Source of the DNA: Diacronema lutheri
Taxonomy: Eukaryota; Haptophyta; Pavlovophyceae; Pavlovales; Pavlovaceae
NCBI GenBank assembly: GCA_019448385.1
Contig: JAGTXO010000005.1
Coordinates: forward strand, 310,001-374,000
DNA: 64,000 nucleotides
Direction: 5' to 3'
Positions 45,972 to 57,317 of this stretch are shown here, one piece after another. Within the stretch, counting starts at the first letter, position 1, and each line of letters starts with the position of its first letter. The notes beneath the pieces were generated by a model. It made no database searches and was not told the DNA's origin. It saw only the letters and a list, made by a program, of their open reading frames with translations. Position numbers and translations under genes: made by a program.

Positions 45972-48900
45972 ATGCACGGCCAACCGCAACGGATGACCGT
46001 GATGCGTCGAAGGCTTGCCAGCCGCGACGGCCGGCCGCGACGCGCGACAACCGCTTCCGTGCTGCTCGGGCTCGCCCTGGTGCCGAACGGCGACGCGGCG
46101 CTTCGATCGTGCGCGCGCGCGCACGCGCTGCACCGCGCCACGGCCACGTGCATGTCGAGCTCGGTCTCGCCGTCTCGCGTCGCGGGCGAGCGCGCGCCGT
46201 CGGACTGGGGCTCGATGCGCGCCCTCGCCGAGCGCGTGCGCGCGCTGCAGTCGGTGGAGGTGGAGCATCTGATGACCTTTCATAACCCGCACAGCGGCGC
46301 GTTCGTCGTCGAGCCGCAACTCGTCGACCGCGTGTCCGTCGTATCGTCGTGCAACGTCGTGCGCGCGATGCTCACCAATGAGGAGGGGTGGGCGCGAGTT
46401 GGCCGGCCAGATCTCGACCTCGGCCGGCTCCTCACGGCGCTGCTCGACGCGCCGTGGGTCTTCGACCCGCTGCAGACGCCCGTCGCGCTCGCCGCCATCG
46501 TCGCGCTCCACGCTGGCCTGCCAAGCCACCCAAAGGCGCGGCTCGCGCTTGCGCACACATGCCTATCGGTCTTCCGCAACGCGGACGTGCAGTCGGCAGA
46601 CGTGCACGTGGGCACGGCGGGCGTCGTCGACGAGCAGACGGCCGCGGGCATGCCGCTCGCGCGCGCAGCGCTCGTCAGCGGGCGCGCCGAGCTTGGCGTG
46701 CGTGCGCTCGTGCCGGGCGAGGATGGCAGACCGCCGCCATCGAGTTATGTGCGCTACCAAAACGCACACGCGCTCGTCGAGCTGGTCGTGCGGGTCGGCT
46801 GGCAGCCGACCGCCGACCGCTGGCTCGCCGCGCGGATGGGCGAAGTGCGCGCCGCCCTCGAGCGCGCGGCCATCGACGCGTACCGGTCCATCTGCGAGCA
46901 GATGGCTCTGCGCGCCGCGCGCGCGGACGAGGGTTCCGACGCGATCCGGCTGGGGTTTGACTTATGCACGTACTACGAGGCATCGAGCGCGCTCGCCGAA
47001 AGCAGCTCCTTCTTCGGCAAGGCGACGCGCGCGCCCAAGGTGAACTTGAAGCTGACAGCGCATGTGCTGCGTGCCATCTTCTCGCTGCAAAAGGAATCAG
47101 GCTTGTGGCCAAAGGGCGAGCCGATCGCAAGTCGCTTCCAGTCGCGCGACCTGGGCAATTCGTTCGTCTTCTCATTCGACCTGCTCGATGTGCTGCTACA
47201 GACGATCGGCGAGGAGCACCCGGAGCTCTTCCGAGAGCATCTCGGCTCACTCGAGCTCGCCGTCGGCTGGGCGGAAGCCTCCATTATCCAGACCGCCGGC
47301 ACCGCTGCGTGGTACGCAGCGCGCGGCGCGGAGGGCGCGACGCACCTCGCCGACGAGGCGCCGGCGGGCGTGACGCGCGGCTGGCGCTCGAGCCACCTCT
47401 CTGAGAATGGCGGGCCGCTCTGTTGGTCATCAGCGCAAGTGTGCTCTGCGCTCTCGTCGATGCGCTGCCTGCTGCGCAAGCTTTGCGCGGAGGACGTGCT
47501 CTCCGAGTTCCGCGCGACGCGCGTGAGCGAGCGCTCCACCCGCCTCTTCGACTCGCTCATGGATTCGGAGGTGCAGCTCGCAGGCGGGGGCGCGATCGGC
47601 GTCGAAGGCTCTGAAGAGGGGTGCGCGTCGCTGAAGCGAATCCTCTCGCGGCACATTCTCGAGCCGCTCGCCGACGCGCCCGCGGGCCGGCGGCCGCTCG
47701 AGGGCCACGGTCCAAAGCAGGATGCAAAGTTCTCCGCAATCCTCTGTGCGCCGCGCTGCGCCGCGCCGCCCGCCGCGCCGTGCCGTGCCGCATGCACGCT
47801 GCGGGCGGTGCATTGCTTTGCCGCCCCGAGCGGTGCATTGCTTTGCCGCCCCGAGCGGTGCATTGCTTTGCCGCCCCGAGCGGTGCATTGCTTTGCCGCC
47901 CCTGGCGGTGCATTGCTTTGCCGCCCCTGGCGGTGCATTGCTTTGCCGCCCCTGGCGGTGCATTGCTTTGCCGCCCCGAGCGGTGCATTGCTTTGCCGCC
48001 CCTGGCGGTGCATTGCTTTGCCGCCCCTGGCGGTGCATTGCTTTGCCGCCCCTGGCGTGGGCGCCGCATGACGCGCTCAGCCCCCACCTCATCCCTCTTG
48101 CTTCGCACGCTGCGGCGCGCGCGCGCCAGATGGCCCACCCGGCACGGCCAAGTCGACTGTGTGCGAGGCAGTCGCGCGCTCGCTTGGATGGCCGTTACTG
48201 ACGATCGACACGGCGGACTTGCTCGCCGACGGCCTCGAGCAGGTGGCGGGCCGGATGACGTGCGGCGCTGCGCTGCGCAGCGCAGCGCAGCACGGCAGAT
48301 TGCCCGCGTCGCCCGCTGCCGCGCTCTCTCGCCGCGCCTCACACACGCGCTGGGCGGCGATGCACACACGCACGCCACCATGCGTGCGCATGCGCTGACA
48401 GGTATGTATTTGAAAAGCTGATCGCCCTCGAGCGGACCGTCATTCTTTTTGACGAGATCGAGGGTGCGCGCGCGCAGCGGGCGCGTGGGCACGCGCGTTT
48501 GCGTGACGTGCGTGCACGCTCGCCGCGCTCCCGCTGCGCGCATCGCGGGCTCGCAGCGTCCGGACGCGCGCGGCCTATTTCTCGCCCATGACTGGCTCGC
48601 GCCCGGCTGGCGCGCGCTCGCGCGAACTGTCTCGCGCCCCAATTTGCGCGGCAGAGTTTTGCTTGGACCGCACGGAAGGCGCGCTCTCCATGGAGTCACG
48701 CATGCTCACGACCGCGATGCTCACGCAACTCAACGAGCTGCGCCGCAAGGAGCGATGCGTTTTCTTCGTCGCGACCAATCGAATCTCGGCCTTCGACTCG
48801 GCCGTCACGCGCCCCGGCCGCTTCGACATGATGCTGCTCGTCGGCACGCCCTCGTTGCGCGCGCGCCTCGACAGGCTTGATGTGAAGCTCGCCGGCTGCT

Positions 48901-49278
48901 CGCTCGGCGCGCAGGACGCCGAGCTGCGCGAGGTGCTCGCAGGCGTCCTCAAGGACACGTGGTCATCAGAGCTGCAATTCTTCAATTTCATGGAGAGCGA
49001 GAAGTGCGCGCCGCGGCGAGCGCCGCCGCGCGACGTGCACCGCCGCGCCGCGCGCCCCTTTTCGCACGAGCGCGGGCCCGTGCCGCCCCCCCTCGCGTTG
49101 CGTGCCCTGCAGGCTGCTCGATTCGATGGTCAACCTTGCCGCGCGCGCGAACGGCCGATCGCCGATGGCGGTGTTTGCCGAAGCGCGCGAAATCGTGAAC
49201 GCGCTTGCGAGCCGCATCGTGCTGCGCGGGCCCGCGCGCGACGACTACGTCGCGTCGAGAGGGCTGTCGCGTGTGTGA
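45972..49278 (+). CDS. AAA ATPase with long N-terminal domain
   Basis: Five exons (45972-47745, 48130-48259, 48402-48463, 48655-49003, 49113-49278) give 826 residues. The first 590 residues are helical and unassigned (for example PWVFDPLQTPVALAAIVALH and NLKLTAHVLRAIFSLQKESG). The AAA module follows: Walker A YGPPGTAKST at about 592-601 (the Tyr codon is split by intron 1), Walker B TVILFDEIEEF at 647-657, sensor 1 Asn697 in FFVATNR, and the arginine-finger motif TRPGRFD at 707-713. All four introns are GT-AG, and the phases close exactly. Intron 1 (384 bp) contains a 10-copy minisatellite. Start is the first ATG in frame. The substrate is unknown. Confidence 0.85.
47806..48055. repeat. 25-bp minisatellite, 10 copies, inside an intron
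   Basis: Ten perfect-length tandem units of cggtgcattgctttgccgcc plus a five-base ending of two types (ccgag or cctgg) fill most of intron 1 of the AAA ATPase gene. The order of endings is A A A B B B A B B B. There are no spacers, so it is not a CRISPR array. The unit is not a multiple of three yet is open in every frame, which produces repetitive false reading frames on both strands. Confidence 0.97.
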
Positions 49279-49412
49279 CTTGTGAGGTCGTTGGGAAACT
49301 CGGAAACTTCACATACTCACTTTCTTCCGTTCACCATACTCACTTTTGTCCACAGTGAAGAAAACACTAACAGCTAGAAAGTAGAAAAGTCAAATGCGTA
49401 CCGCGCGGCGCA
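49279..49412 (+). promoter_or_regulatory. AT-rich upstream region of the HCN-like channel gene
   Basis: This 134-bp spacer is unusually AT-rich and has a direct repeat catactcacttt (about 49313 and 49339), followed by gtccacagtgaagaaaacac. It separates the AAA stop and the channel start and is the likely promoter or 5' UTR. Confidence 0.45.
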
Positions 49413-52400
49413 ATGACGGCGGGCAGAACGGTGCGCAGCGCCTCTCGACCTCTGGCGCTCACGACGGTCGAGGTGGCGGGCGCGGTGGCGGACGCGGACG
49501 TGCAAGCTACGGAGGTGATCAGCGCGGACGAGCTCCAGCGCCTCGTCGAATCGCGCATCCACCGCGCCCAGGTCGGGCATGAGGCGGAGCTCAACCTCCC
49601 TTCCGAAATCACCGGGCTGCTCGACCGCCCAAAGGCGCAGCTCGTGGCCGCGCCGCCGCAAAGCCCAATGCGCCGGCGGCAGGGCGGCTTCAGCGGCGCG
49701 CCCGCCTCACCGAGTCGGCAGCCGCGCCGCCAAACCTCTTCGGCATATTTTGCTCCAAACCTCGCGGGCGAGGCGGTGGGCCAGTCCAGGCGGCAAGCGG
49801 CTACGTCGTTCGCGCGCGACGACAGCCGTGTCGACGTGCCCACGAAGGGCGAGCGGTTCGCCGCGGGCGCGCAAGGTCGGCTGCCGCATGCCGCCCGCGC
49901 CGACGGTGCCGGCTACGTGCGTCGCGGCAGCGGGAGCGTTGGCGGCGCACCCTCGGCGCCCGTGTCGGCGCTCGACGACTCGACCATCGAGGCGCCACAC
50001 AGGCGCTCGGGCAGTGCGCTCCTCGGCCCGCTTCCGAAACGCGACGAGCGGGTGAGCCGCGCATCCGCCGATGCGCGCGTCGCTCTCGCGGCCAGCACGC
50101 CCGCGGCCGTCGGGCAAGCCGCCGAGGTTGAGCGGCAGAGCGGAAACACGTCCGGTCTGTTTGGCAGGCTGCGCGCGGCGCTCGGCTGTGCGCTCGGCCC
50201 GGCCGTCCTCGCCGAAGATGGCGTGGCGCACGGCGACGATAGCGGCGCGATCGACGAGCGCCATGCCGCGCTCCGCCCCTCGATGGTCAGCGACCGAGCG
50301 CAGGCAGCGATGGCAACGATGCTTGGCACGCGCAGTGCGGCCGCGGACGCGGACGGCACGGACGGTCTCGGCGCGGACGGATTCGCGGTGGCAAAGTGGG
50401 TGCCGTCCCTCGATTCCCTCGTGCTGCATCCAAACTCGGCGCCGCGCAAGCGCTGGGACGCGCTCATCTTCGTCGCCGCCCTCGTCGTCACATGCGAGGC
50501 GCCGTTCGCGGCCGCCTTCCTTGAGGCGACGCCGCCGGCCATCGTTGGCATCTCGCTGCTCGTCGACGTGCTCATCCTCACCGACGTGTTTGTCAAGTGC
50601 CTGACTGGCTTCGTGTCGGACGACGCGAACTCGCTCGAGATGAACGTGCGCCAGATCGTGCGTCATTACGCGCAGTCCGCCATGCTGCCCGACGTGCTTG
50701 CCGCGCTGCCGTGGCGGCTGATTGGCCTCGCCGTGCACGGCGGCCGGCTGCGCAGCGCCGACTTTCAAACGTTCGTGCGCATCGCGCGGCTGACGCGCTG
50801 CCTCAAAATCTTTGTCGTGCTCGTCACGCTCCGCAAGCGCTCGCCCACAGTCAAATCACTCGTCACTGTCGTCGGACTCGGTGCGTGAAGTTGGGCTCGT
50901 GCGCACGCGCCGTGCGACGGGGCGAGGCTGGTGGCGAAGCTGGGACGGGATGCGAGTGACAGCAGGCGTCAGCGCCTGCCCGAGCTCGTCGGCTCGCCTC
51001 TCCGCCTCCGACTGAAGGGCAACGTCGCGTTCAACACCTTCCTCCCCCTCAGCGCGTGCGTCCCCCCCCCCCCCCCCCCACATTCCTAATGCCACCCTCT
51101 CGCGCAGCCTACCTGATCGCCATGCACTGGTTCACGTGCCTGCAATGGGCGCTGCCGCGCGTGATGGGCTACCCCGCCGACAGCTGGGTGATTCTTACCG
51201 GCATGCTCGAGACCGACATGTCCACGCGCTACGTGCAGACCGCGTTCAACACCGTCTGTCAGAGTGAGGGCGCTGCTGCTCCCGCACGCGGCGGCCATGG
51301 CGGCTCGTGGCGAGCCGCCCGCCGCGCGCGTGCGCCATCGCCATGGCCGGGCGCGTGCGTCACCGCGCGTGCGCGCGCGCCGCCCGCGCCGCCAATGCCG
51401 CGCAGTGGCGTGCATCGGGTATGGCAACTACCAACCGACGACGCGCCAGGAGCTGATTACAACCATGTTTAATGTGGTCATCGGCTCGGCATTGTTCGGC
51501 ATGATGGTGTCCGCGCTCTCGGTCATGCTCGCCTCGACGGACTACTGCACGCGCGCCTTCGCCGAGCGCCTCGAGGCGATCAATCAGTACCTCTCCGTGA
51601 CGGCGATGCCTGTCGAGCTGCGCAAACGCGTGCGCGCGCACCTGCAGGCAGACTTCCCGACCGCAAAGCTCTTCGACGAGTCGCAGGTGTTCGCGATGCT
51701 CCCGTACCCGCTACAGCGCGACCTGCGCCTCGTGCGCGCGCGCACGCTCTACCAGAAGGTGCCGCTCTTCCGCGCGGCGGGGATGACGTTCATGATGCAG
51801 ATCGCGCAGCACCTCACGCCGTACAACGCGCTGCCCGGCGAGTACCTCGTGCACGAGGGCGAGAAGCTGACGCGCGTCGTCTTCATCGACGAGGGCGTCG
51901 TGCACGTGCTCGCCGGCCGCGCGATGAAGCTCGTCGCCGAGCTGAGCGGCGGCGCGTTCATCGGCGAGGTGTCGGCGATCCGCGACTCGTTCGCCGTCGC
52001 CACCGTCCGCGTCGTCGAGGACGCCGCCCTCTTCTCCATCTCGGCGCACAACTTCCGCGAGCTGCTCAAATCGTTTCCAGAGGTGCGGCACGCGATCATG
52101 CGAATTATCAACTTGAGACTCGACGCGCTCGAGCAGATGGCCGAGGAGGCTCGCGCGGGCAGCGGCGCGGGCGGCGGTGGCGGCGCGGGCGGCGGCGATG
52201 GTGGCGCGGGCGGCAGCGCGCGGCGGCCCCCTCCGCCGCCTGCCGACGAGCCGCCGCAGTCGAGCGCAACGGACGGCGGTGCTGCGGGCGGCGCGCCACA
52301 CGACCATCTGGAGCTCGCGCCTGGTGCCGCCCACAGCGGTAGCGGTGAGGGTGCATGCGGGGCAGTGGGCAGCTGTGAGCGGGGCGGTGCGCGGCACGCG

Positions 52401-53081
52401 CAGAACGGCGCGGGCGCGAATGGCCCTCCGGCGTCGGCGGACGAGGCGTCGCTGCCACATTCAAATTCGATCTCGTCCTCAAAGGCGGACAGGCGCGATC
52501 TCGGCGCCGACGATTCTGCGGACTTTGCCCTGCTCGAGGCGATCGCGTCGCTTGAGCCGGCGGAGCTTGTCCGGCCAAAGCCAAAGGTGCGCCGAGCACA
52601 GCGCCGACTTGCATTTCGCCGCGCCGGACCAAACGCCCAGCGCGAGCGCGTCCGCGCGTACCGCCGGCTTTGCCCCGGATTTGACATTGCGCGCGCGTGT
52701 GCCGCCATCCCTCCCGCACCATCGGTCCGTGCTTTCGGCGGGCGAAACGGCCAGCCACCGCCAGCGCCGATCCCCGAGCGCTCGAGCCCCGTACGGGAGC
52801 TGGTGGCCGCCGAGGGCGAAGACGATGTGCGCGAGCTGCGCGATAGCAAGGGAGAGACAACGGCAGGCAAGGGCGCGAGCTTCCCCGGCTCGCAGCTCCT
52901 CAAGGGCGTGCTCAAGCACGAGGAACCGTCGCCGCCCTCGCCCTCGCTCGAAAACCTGATCGGCATCCCAAACAACGGCGCGTCGCCCAGGTGGCCGGCC
53001 GTCCCCGCCGAGCGGAGCGACGCAAGCGAAGCTCCTCCGCCCGTGCGCCAAAGCAGTCAGCAGTCTCCGCCGCCAAAGTGA
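49413..53081 (+). CDS. HCN/CNG-like voltage-gated cation channel with C-terminal cNMP-binding fold
   Basis: Three exons (49413-50880, 51108-51263, 51406-53081) give 1099 residues. The N-terminal 325 residues are disordered. Six transmembrane helices span about 335-590: WDALIFVAALVVTCEAPFAA (S1), an S4 with spaced basic residues FVRIARLTRCLKIFVVLVTL, then S5 AYLIAMHWFTCLQWA after intron 1. The pore is CQMACIGYGNYQP across intron 2, close to the CIGYG filter of HCN channels. S6 and the C-linker follow (VVIGSALFGMMVSALSVMLA). The cNMP fold at about 684-770 has LPGEYLVHEGEKLTRVVFID and GAFIGEVSAIRDSFAVATVR; the Arg of the usual phosphate cassette (RTAS/T) is absent. Introns are GTGCGT...CAG and GTGAGG...CAG. 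The last 300 residues are disordered. Confidence 0.9.
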
Positions 53082-53112
53082 TCCCTAATAATCGATTCGT
53101 GATATTTTTAGA

Positions 53113-53132
53113 GCATGCGCAATTGCGCATGC
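53113..53132. repeat. 20-bp perfect palindrome over a start codon
   Basis: gcatgcgcaattgcgcatgc is a perfect palindrome. Its right half contains the ATG (53129) of the sulfotransferase-like gene. It may be a dimeric factor site or chance. Confidence 0.9.
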
Positions 53133-54257
53133 CAAACGTGATCTCCGTCCTCGTCGCGCTCGCCCTCCTCGGGCCGAGCCCAGCCGACTCGTCGAAATGG
53201 TCCGAAGCGCCTCGCGCACGCACCTCTCGCCTCGACTTCCTCAGGCGCGAGCTCTCGGATGCCCTCGCGGTCCCGCTCGATGAGCGGCGGCGATTGCCGC
53301 CGCGCATGCTCGTGATGAGGGGCTGCAGCGGCTCGACGTTTGTGCTGAGGACGCTCAAGGACATCCTCAGGCGGGCGGACATCTCCGCGCTGCCGACCGT
53401 GTACGAGCTGCTCCACGAGGAGAAGAACCCATATTTTCATCGCGCAATTGGCATGCACGGCGCGATGACGATCATCCACGCTCGCGCCGTCCGCCGCAAC
53501 ATGTCGCTCGTCTTCAAGGCCGAGCCGAGCTTGCTGCTCGCGTCGCGCTCAACCCGCACGGTGAGGACGCTTGTCGATCTTGGCACACGCGCGGTGCAGG
53601 CCTGGCGGCACAACGTCCTTGACTACGTGGTGAGTGAGAACGTTGTGCTGCTTTGCGCGCAGCATGCCGCGCCCTGTCCCTGACCTGCTGCCTCGCGTGC
53701 GTGCGTGCCAGGTCTGCCGCGCAATCGATTGCTTCGCGCCGCACCTCGGATATCCGGTGGACACTCTTACTGGCCAGCGCTCGACCCTCTGCTTCAAGAG
53801 GCGAGCAACCGCGACGGCGACGAGCGCCAACCAGGGTGGCCCCGCGCAGGCCGTGCCAACGCTCGCGCACCTCCACTGCTCGCCCGGCTCGGCCTTAGCG
53901 CAGCGCCTCGCCAAGGCAGCGCAGGCGCCCAACAAGCAAACGGCACAGCTGCTCGTCGCGGGCTTCCCGGCCCCAATCGCCAACGCGACGATGGAACAGC
54001 TGTCGCAAAGCGGCCACACTGCAAGCGCCACTGACGTGTCCGTGCGCAGCTTCCAGGCGCTGCTCGCTGGTCTCGGCTTTGACGTGCCGACACACGTGGT
54101 GCGCGCCACACTCGCGGAAGGCGCAGGCAAGCGGCCCAAGCCGCCGTGCCATGACGACAAGATCGCAAACATTGCCGAGGTGCAAGCTGCTCTTCTGTCA
54201 GCACCCAGCCTGCGTGCGGACGTCCAGGGGATGCTGCGCGTGCGCCCCGGCTGTTGA
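53129..54257 (+). CDS. Sulfotransferase-like secreted or luminal protein
   Basis: Two exons (53129-53629 and 53712-54257) give 348 residues. The N-terminus MPNVISVLVALALLGPSPAD is a signal peptide. MLVMRGCSGSTFVLRTLKDI looks like the 5'-phosphosulfate loop of P-loop sulfotransferases, and RHNVLDYV/VCRAIDCF across the intron corresponds to the region W-R-x-N-x-L-D seen in related algal proteins. The 82-bp intron is GTGAGT...CAG, phase 0, and is the closest here to the standard GTRAGT donor. The C-terminal part has a putative loop-helix region (VRSFQALLAGLGFDVPTHVV). The acceptor is unknown, and the assignment rests mainly on the loop. Confidence 0.6.
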
Positions 54258-54299
54258 TCGCATGCTCGGCGTCAGAATTGCCCCCGGTGCACAGCACAA

Positions 54300-55790
54300 T
54301 TAACACGAGCTCCGCTTGCGCAACGGTCTGTCGAGCGCGAGGCCAGCGGCGACGAGGAGCGCGGCGTTGCGGCCGGCGATCGCCTGCGTCTCCATGCAGC
54401 TGACGGCCGACTCCATCGCACCCGCGTACGCCAGGCCCGGCGCGAGCTTGAACGGCGGCCACAGAGGCGTCGGCCGGAGGACGGGGTACGCCCCCGGTGC
54501 GTCCCAGACGACACGCCGCGTGGTGCCACGCGCGGCAAAAAGCCCGTCGAGCTGCGCGTCCGCCAGCGGCGCCTTTGAGAACAGCTTCCACACGCCGCGT
54601 CGCGCCGCGGCGTCTTGTGCGCTCATCTCCGGCGCGGCGCGCGCGAGCCGCGCACTCAGGCCGATTGAATGAAACGGCAACGACTCGTTTGTAACCGTCA
54701 GCACCTCGCCGACGGCCGCGGCGGCGCTCGCGCCGAACCACGCGCCGCTCAGCCCGTCCGCCTCGACGAATGTCACGTGCGTGCGCACGAACGGGCGCTC
54801 GCGTTGCACGGGCGGCGCGCCGGCGACGCGCAGCTCGATCGCGCTCGCCTCGAGCGGCGCGGCGATCACGACCGCGTCGAAGCGTTCGAGCTCGACGGCA
54901 GCGCCACGCGCGCGGTCGGCGGGCCGCGTCGCCAGCGTGAAGCGCTCGGAGCCCGCACGCCGCTCGATCGCCAGCACCTCGACGCCGGTGCGCACGCGCG
55001 CGCGCGACGCATTGAGGACACGGCGTGTGAGCGCTGCGGTGCCGCCATGCACACGAAAGACGCTGCCCTCGAGCGCGGCGCCGGCCAGGCTGACGAGGTT
55101 GACGAAGGCGGAGAGCTCAGCGGAGGGCTGGAGATAATTGCAGCGCGACGCGCCGTCGACGAGCTCGCTCACGAAGCGCGCGCCGACGCCAGCGCGCGCG
55201 AGCTCGGTCGCGGCGTTTGCCTGCGTCGACTCGAACAGCCCGAGCGCGCGGAAAAGCTGCTCGGGCGAGTCAAACGAGGCGCCGGCGGCCTGCAGCTCGT
55301 ACACTGCGCGCAGTTTCGCCACCGTCGTGCGCAGCGCGCCGCGCAGCCGCAGCGGCGACGCGCCGTACCGCCACAGCACGCGCGCGGCGAAGAGCGGCGA
55401 GCCCGCGTCCGCGCGGAAGCGGAAGCTACGCCCGTCCCAGATGCCAATCTCGCCGCGCGCGTCAGTGGCGCGTGAAATGTTGAACTCGCGCATCCACTCG
55501 ACGAGGTAGACGTTGAGCGTCGAGACGCTCGTCGCGCCCTCGTCGATGGGCGGCGCGGTACGTGCGCCGCGCCACGCGCGCGTGCGCGTGCGCCCGCCGA
55601 CGGCGCGGTCGCGCTCAAAGATGACGAGCTCCGCGTCGCGTCGCGCTCGGGCGAGAAAGTATGCGGTGGACGCACCGCTGATGCCTGAGCCGATGATTGC
55701 GACACGCGGGCGCGCGGCCGTCTGCGAGCGGGTCTGGATCGCGAAAAGGAGCACCAGGCATCCGTGATACCGACGGTCGCGAGCCGCCAT
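54300..55790 (-). CDS. Prenylcysteine oxidase-like FAD enzyme
   Basis: The gene encodes 496 residues. After a short hydrophobic N-terminus (GCLVLLFAIQTRSQ), the FAD-binding Rossmann motif VAIIGSGISGASTAYFLA and FERDRAVGGRTRT are clear. DEGATSVSTLNVYLVEWMRE, then RCNYLQPSAELSAFVNLVSL, then GSVFRVHGGTAALTRRVLNA follow in the order of prenylcysteine oxidases (PCYOX1/farnesylcysteine lyase), which release free cysteine and a prenyl aldehyde from prenylated-protein breakdown, with hydrogen peroxide. The C-terminal part (AYAGAMESAVSCMETQAIAG) matches too. It diverges from the NT-C2 gene across 74 bp and ends 42 bp from the sulfotransferase-like stop. Confidence 0.9.
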   Translation of the reverse strand: MAARDRRYHGCLVLLFAIQTRSQTAARPRVAIIGSGISGASTAYFLARARRDAELVIFERDRAVGGRTRTRAWRGARTAPPIDEGATSVSTLNVYLVEWMREFNISRATDARGEIGIWDGRSFRFRADAGSPLFAARVLWRYGASPLRLRGALRTTVAKLRAVYELQAAGASFDSPEQLFRALGLFESTQANAATELARAGVGARFVSELVDGASRCNYLQPSAELSAFVNLVSLAGAALEGSVFRVHGGTAALTRRVLNASRARVRTGVEVLAIERRAGSERFTLATRPADRARGAAVELERFDAVVIAAPLEASAIELRVAGAPPVQRERPFVRTHVTFVEADGLSGAWFGASAAAAVGEVLTVTNESLPFHSIGLSARLARAAPEMSAQDAAARRGVWKLFSKAPLADAQLDGLFAARGTTRRVVWDAPGAYPVLRPTPLWPPFKLAPGLAYAGAMESAVSCMETQAIAGRNAALLVAAGLALDRPLRKRSSC

Positions 55791-55864
55791 CGAGGCGGAC
55801 GGAGGAGGTGTGACGTTGCATCACGGGTGGGGCCAAGGGCGTCACTTGGGCCTCCCCTGGGAGG

Positions 55865-57317
55865 ATGAACGCCGCGCGCGCGAGGCTGGCCAACGTGCGC
55901 AAGCACGTGGGCAAGCAGCAGCAAAAGTGGCAGGTGCGAGCTCCTCCACGCGGCGCGCGCTTTCCAACCCGGCGCGCTGACTCGTCGCGCGTGCGCCCTG
56001 CTCGCGCACCGCGCGCGCGCGGATGCGCCGTCCGCCGCAGTTCGAGTGCGACGTGTGCGACGCGCGCGGACTGCCCGACGGCGTGCGCCGCGCCGTCATT
56101 GTGTGGGACCGTGGTCGCAAAGCGATGATGACGCACGCAGCCGACGTGCGCGACGGCTCCGCGCGTTGGGACGCTCGGCTCTCGCAGAGCGTCACGCTCT
56201 TCCGCTCGGCAAAGACGGGCGCGCTCGACGCCAAGCTGTGCCGGCTGCAGGTGTACGACGCGGATCTGATGAACGCGGCGCAGCTGAGCTCAGGTGCGGG
56301 CCTCCTCGCCTCGCTCCAGCTCGACCTGTCCGAATACGGGCAGCGCCCGGTCACGGGCAGCATAGCGCAACTCACGCTTCAGGCACACCTTGGCGGCAAA
56401 GCGCGGCAGCCGCACAAGCCGAGCTCAGCACAGCGCCCGGTCATGCTGCAGGTCAACCTGCGCGGCCATGCCCGACTGGTGCGCGCGCGCGCGCGCGCGC
56501 AGCGCAGCGCCACACGCGCGCCCGGCTGACTTGCGCACGTCGCGGCGCGCGCGCGGTGGGCGCGGCGCTGCAGGACGACGGTGCGGATGACGACGACGCG
56601 GACGACGACGCGTCGAGCGTGCACAGCGGCTCGACCGTCACCGCGCCACGCGACCACGCCTCGCGCTCAGGCTACTCGCAGTACGGCGGCAATTCATCCT
56701 TCGACGAGCGCGACGAGAGCGGGGACGAACGGGCGGTACGGCGCGGCGTTCAGATCGACGGCTCGCAGGCGCACGCGCTGCCCGCGTGGGCGCGGGTGGG
56801 CGGCGGCAAGAGCCTCGCCGATGCGCAGGCGCGCGTGCTCGTGCTCGAGCAGCAGCTCGCGAGCGCACACGCGCAGGTCGCAGCGCTCGAGTCCACGGTC
56901 GGCGTGCTGCGCCACCGGCTGGACGTCGAGGTGCTCGAGGAGATCGCGGGCACGCTCGAGCGCGGCGCGGCCGCGCGGCCGGGCGACGTGGCACGCATGT
57001 ACGCAGAGCAGCTCGTCGCGACGAGCGAGCGCCTTGAGGCGATCATATCAGCGGATGGCCCGCTCGAGGAGGGTGGGAGCGCGGCCGAGCGCGAGGTCGT
57101 CTGTCTGCGCAGAGAGCTCGCGCGCGACAAGATCCGGCTCGCCGAGTTGGCGTTCGAGCGCGACGAGTACAAGCACGTCGTCAGTCGGCTCGGCGTGCAG
57201 GGCATGGCGTTCTCGCACGAGGCCGACCGGCGGCACGCGGGCGGCGGAGGCGGAGGCAGGGGTCTCCTCGGCTCGCTCGGCCTTGGCCTCAGCTCGGTGC
57301 TCAACGGCGCGAGATGA
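55865..57317 (+). CDS. NT-C2 domain protein with coiled coils (EEIG1/EHBP1-like N-terminal C2)
   Basis: Three exons (55865-55933, 56041-56478, 56574-57317) give 416 residues, all junctions phase 0. Joining exons 1 and 2 gives QQQKWQ/FECDVCDARGLPDG, followed by RRAVIVWDRGRKAMM, VTLFRSAKTGALDAKLCRLQ and LLASLQLDLSEYGQRPVTGS, the strand order of NT-C2 membrane-binding domains. After an acidic linker (DDGADDDDADDDASSVHSGS) two coiled coils follow (ADAQARVLVLEQQLASAHAQ and ERDEYKHVVSRLGVQGM regions). Such proteins link membranes or endosomes to the cytoskeleton. Introns are GTGCGA...CAG (107 bp) and GTGCGC...CAG (95 bp). Confidence 0.83.

Noticed and set aside
47806-48055. Possible CRISPR array
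   Set aside because: The units are contiguous without spacers, and the sequence lies in a eukaryotic intron.
47430-48699. Minus-strand frames with a repeated His-Arg-Gln-Gly pattern
   Set aside because: They are readings of the 25-bp intronic minisatellite on the other strand; the unit is stop-free in all frames, so openness means nothing.
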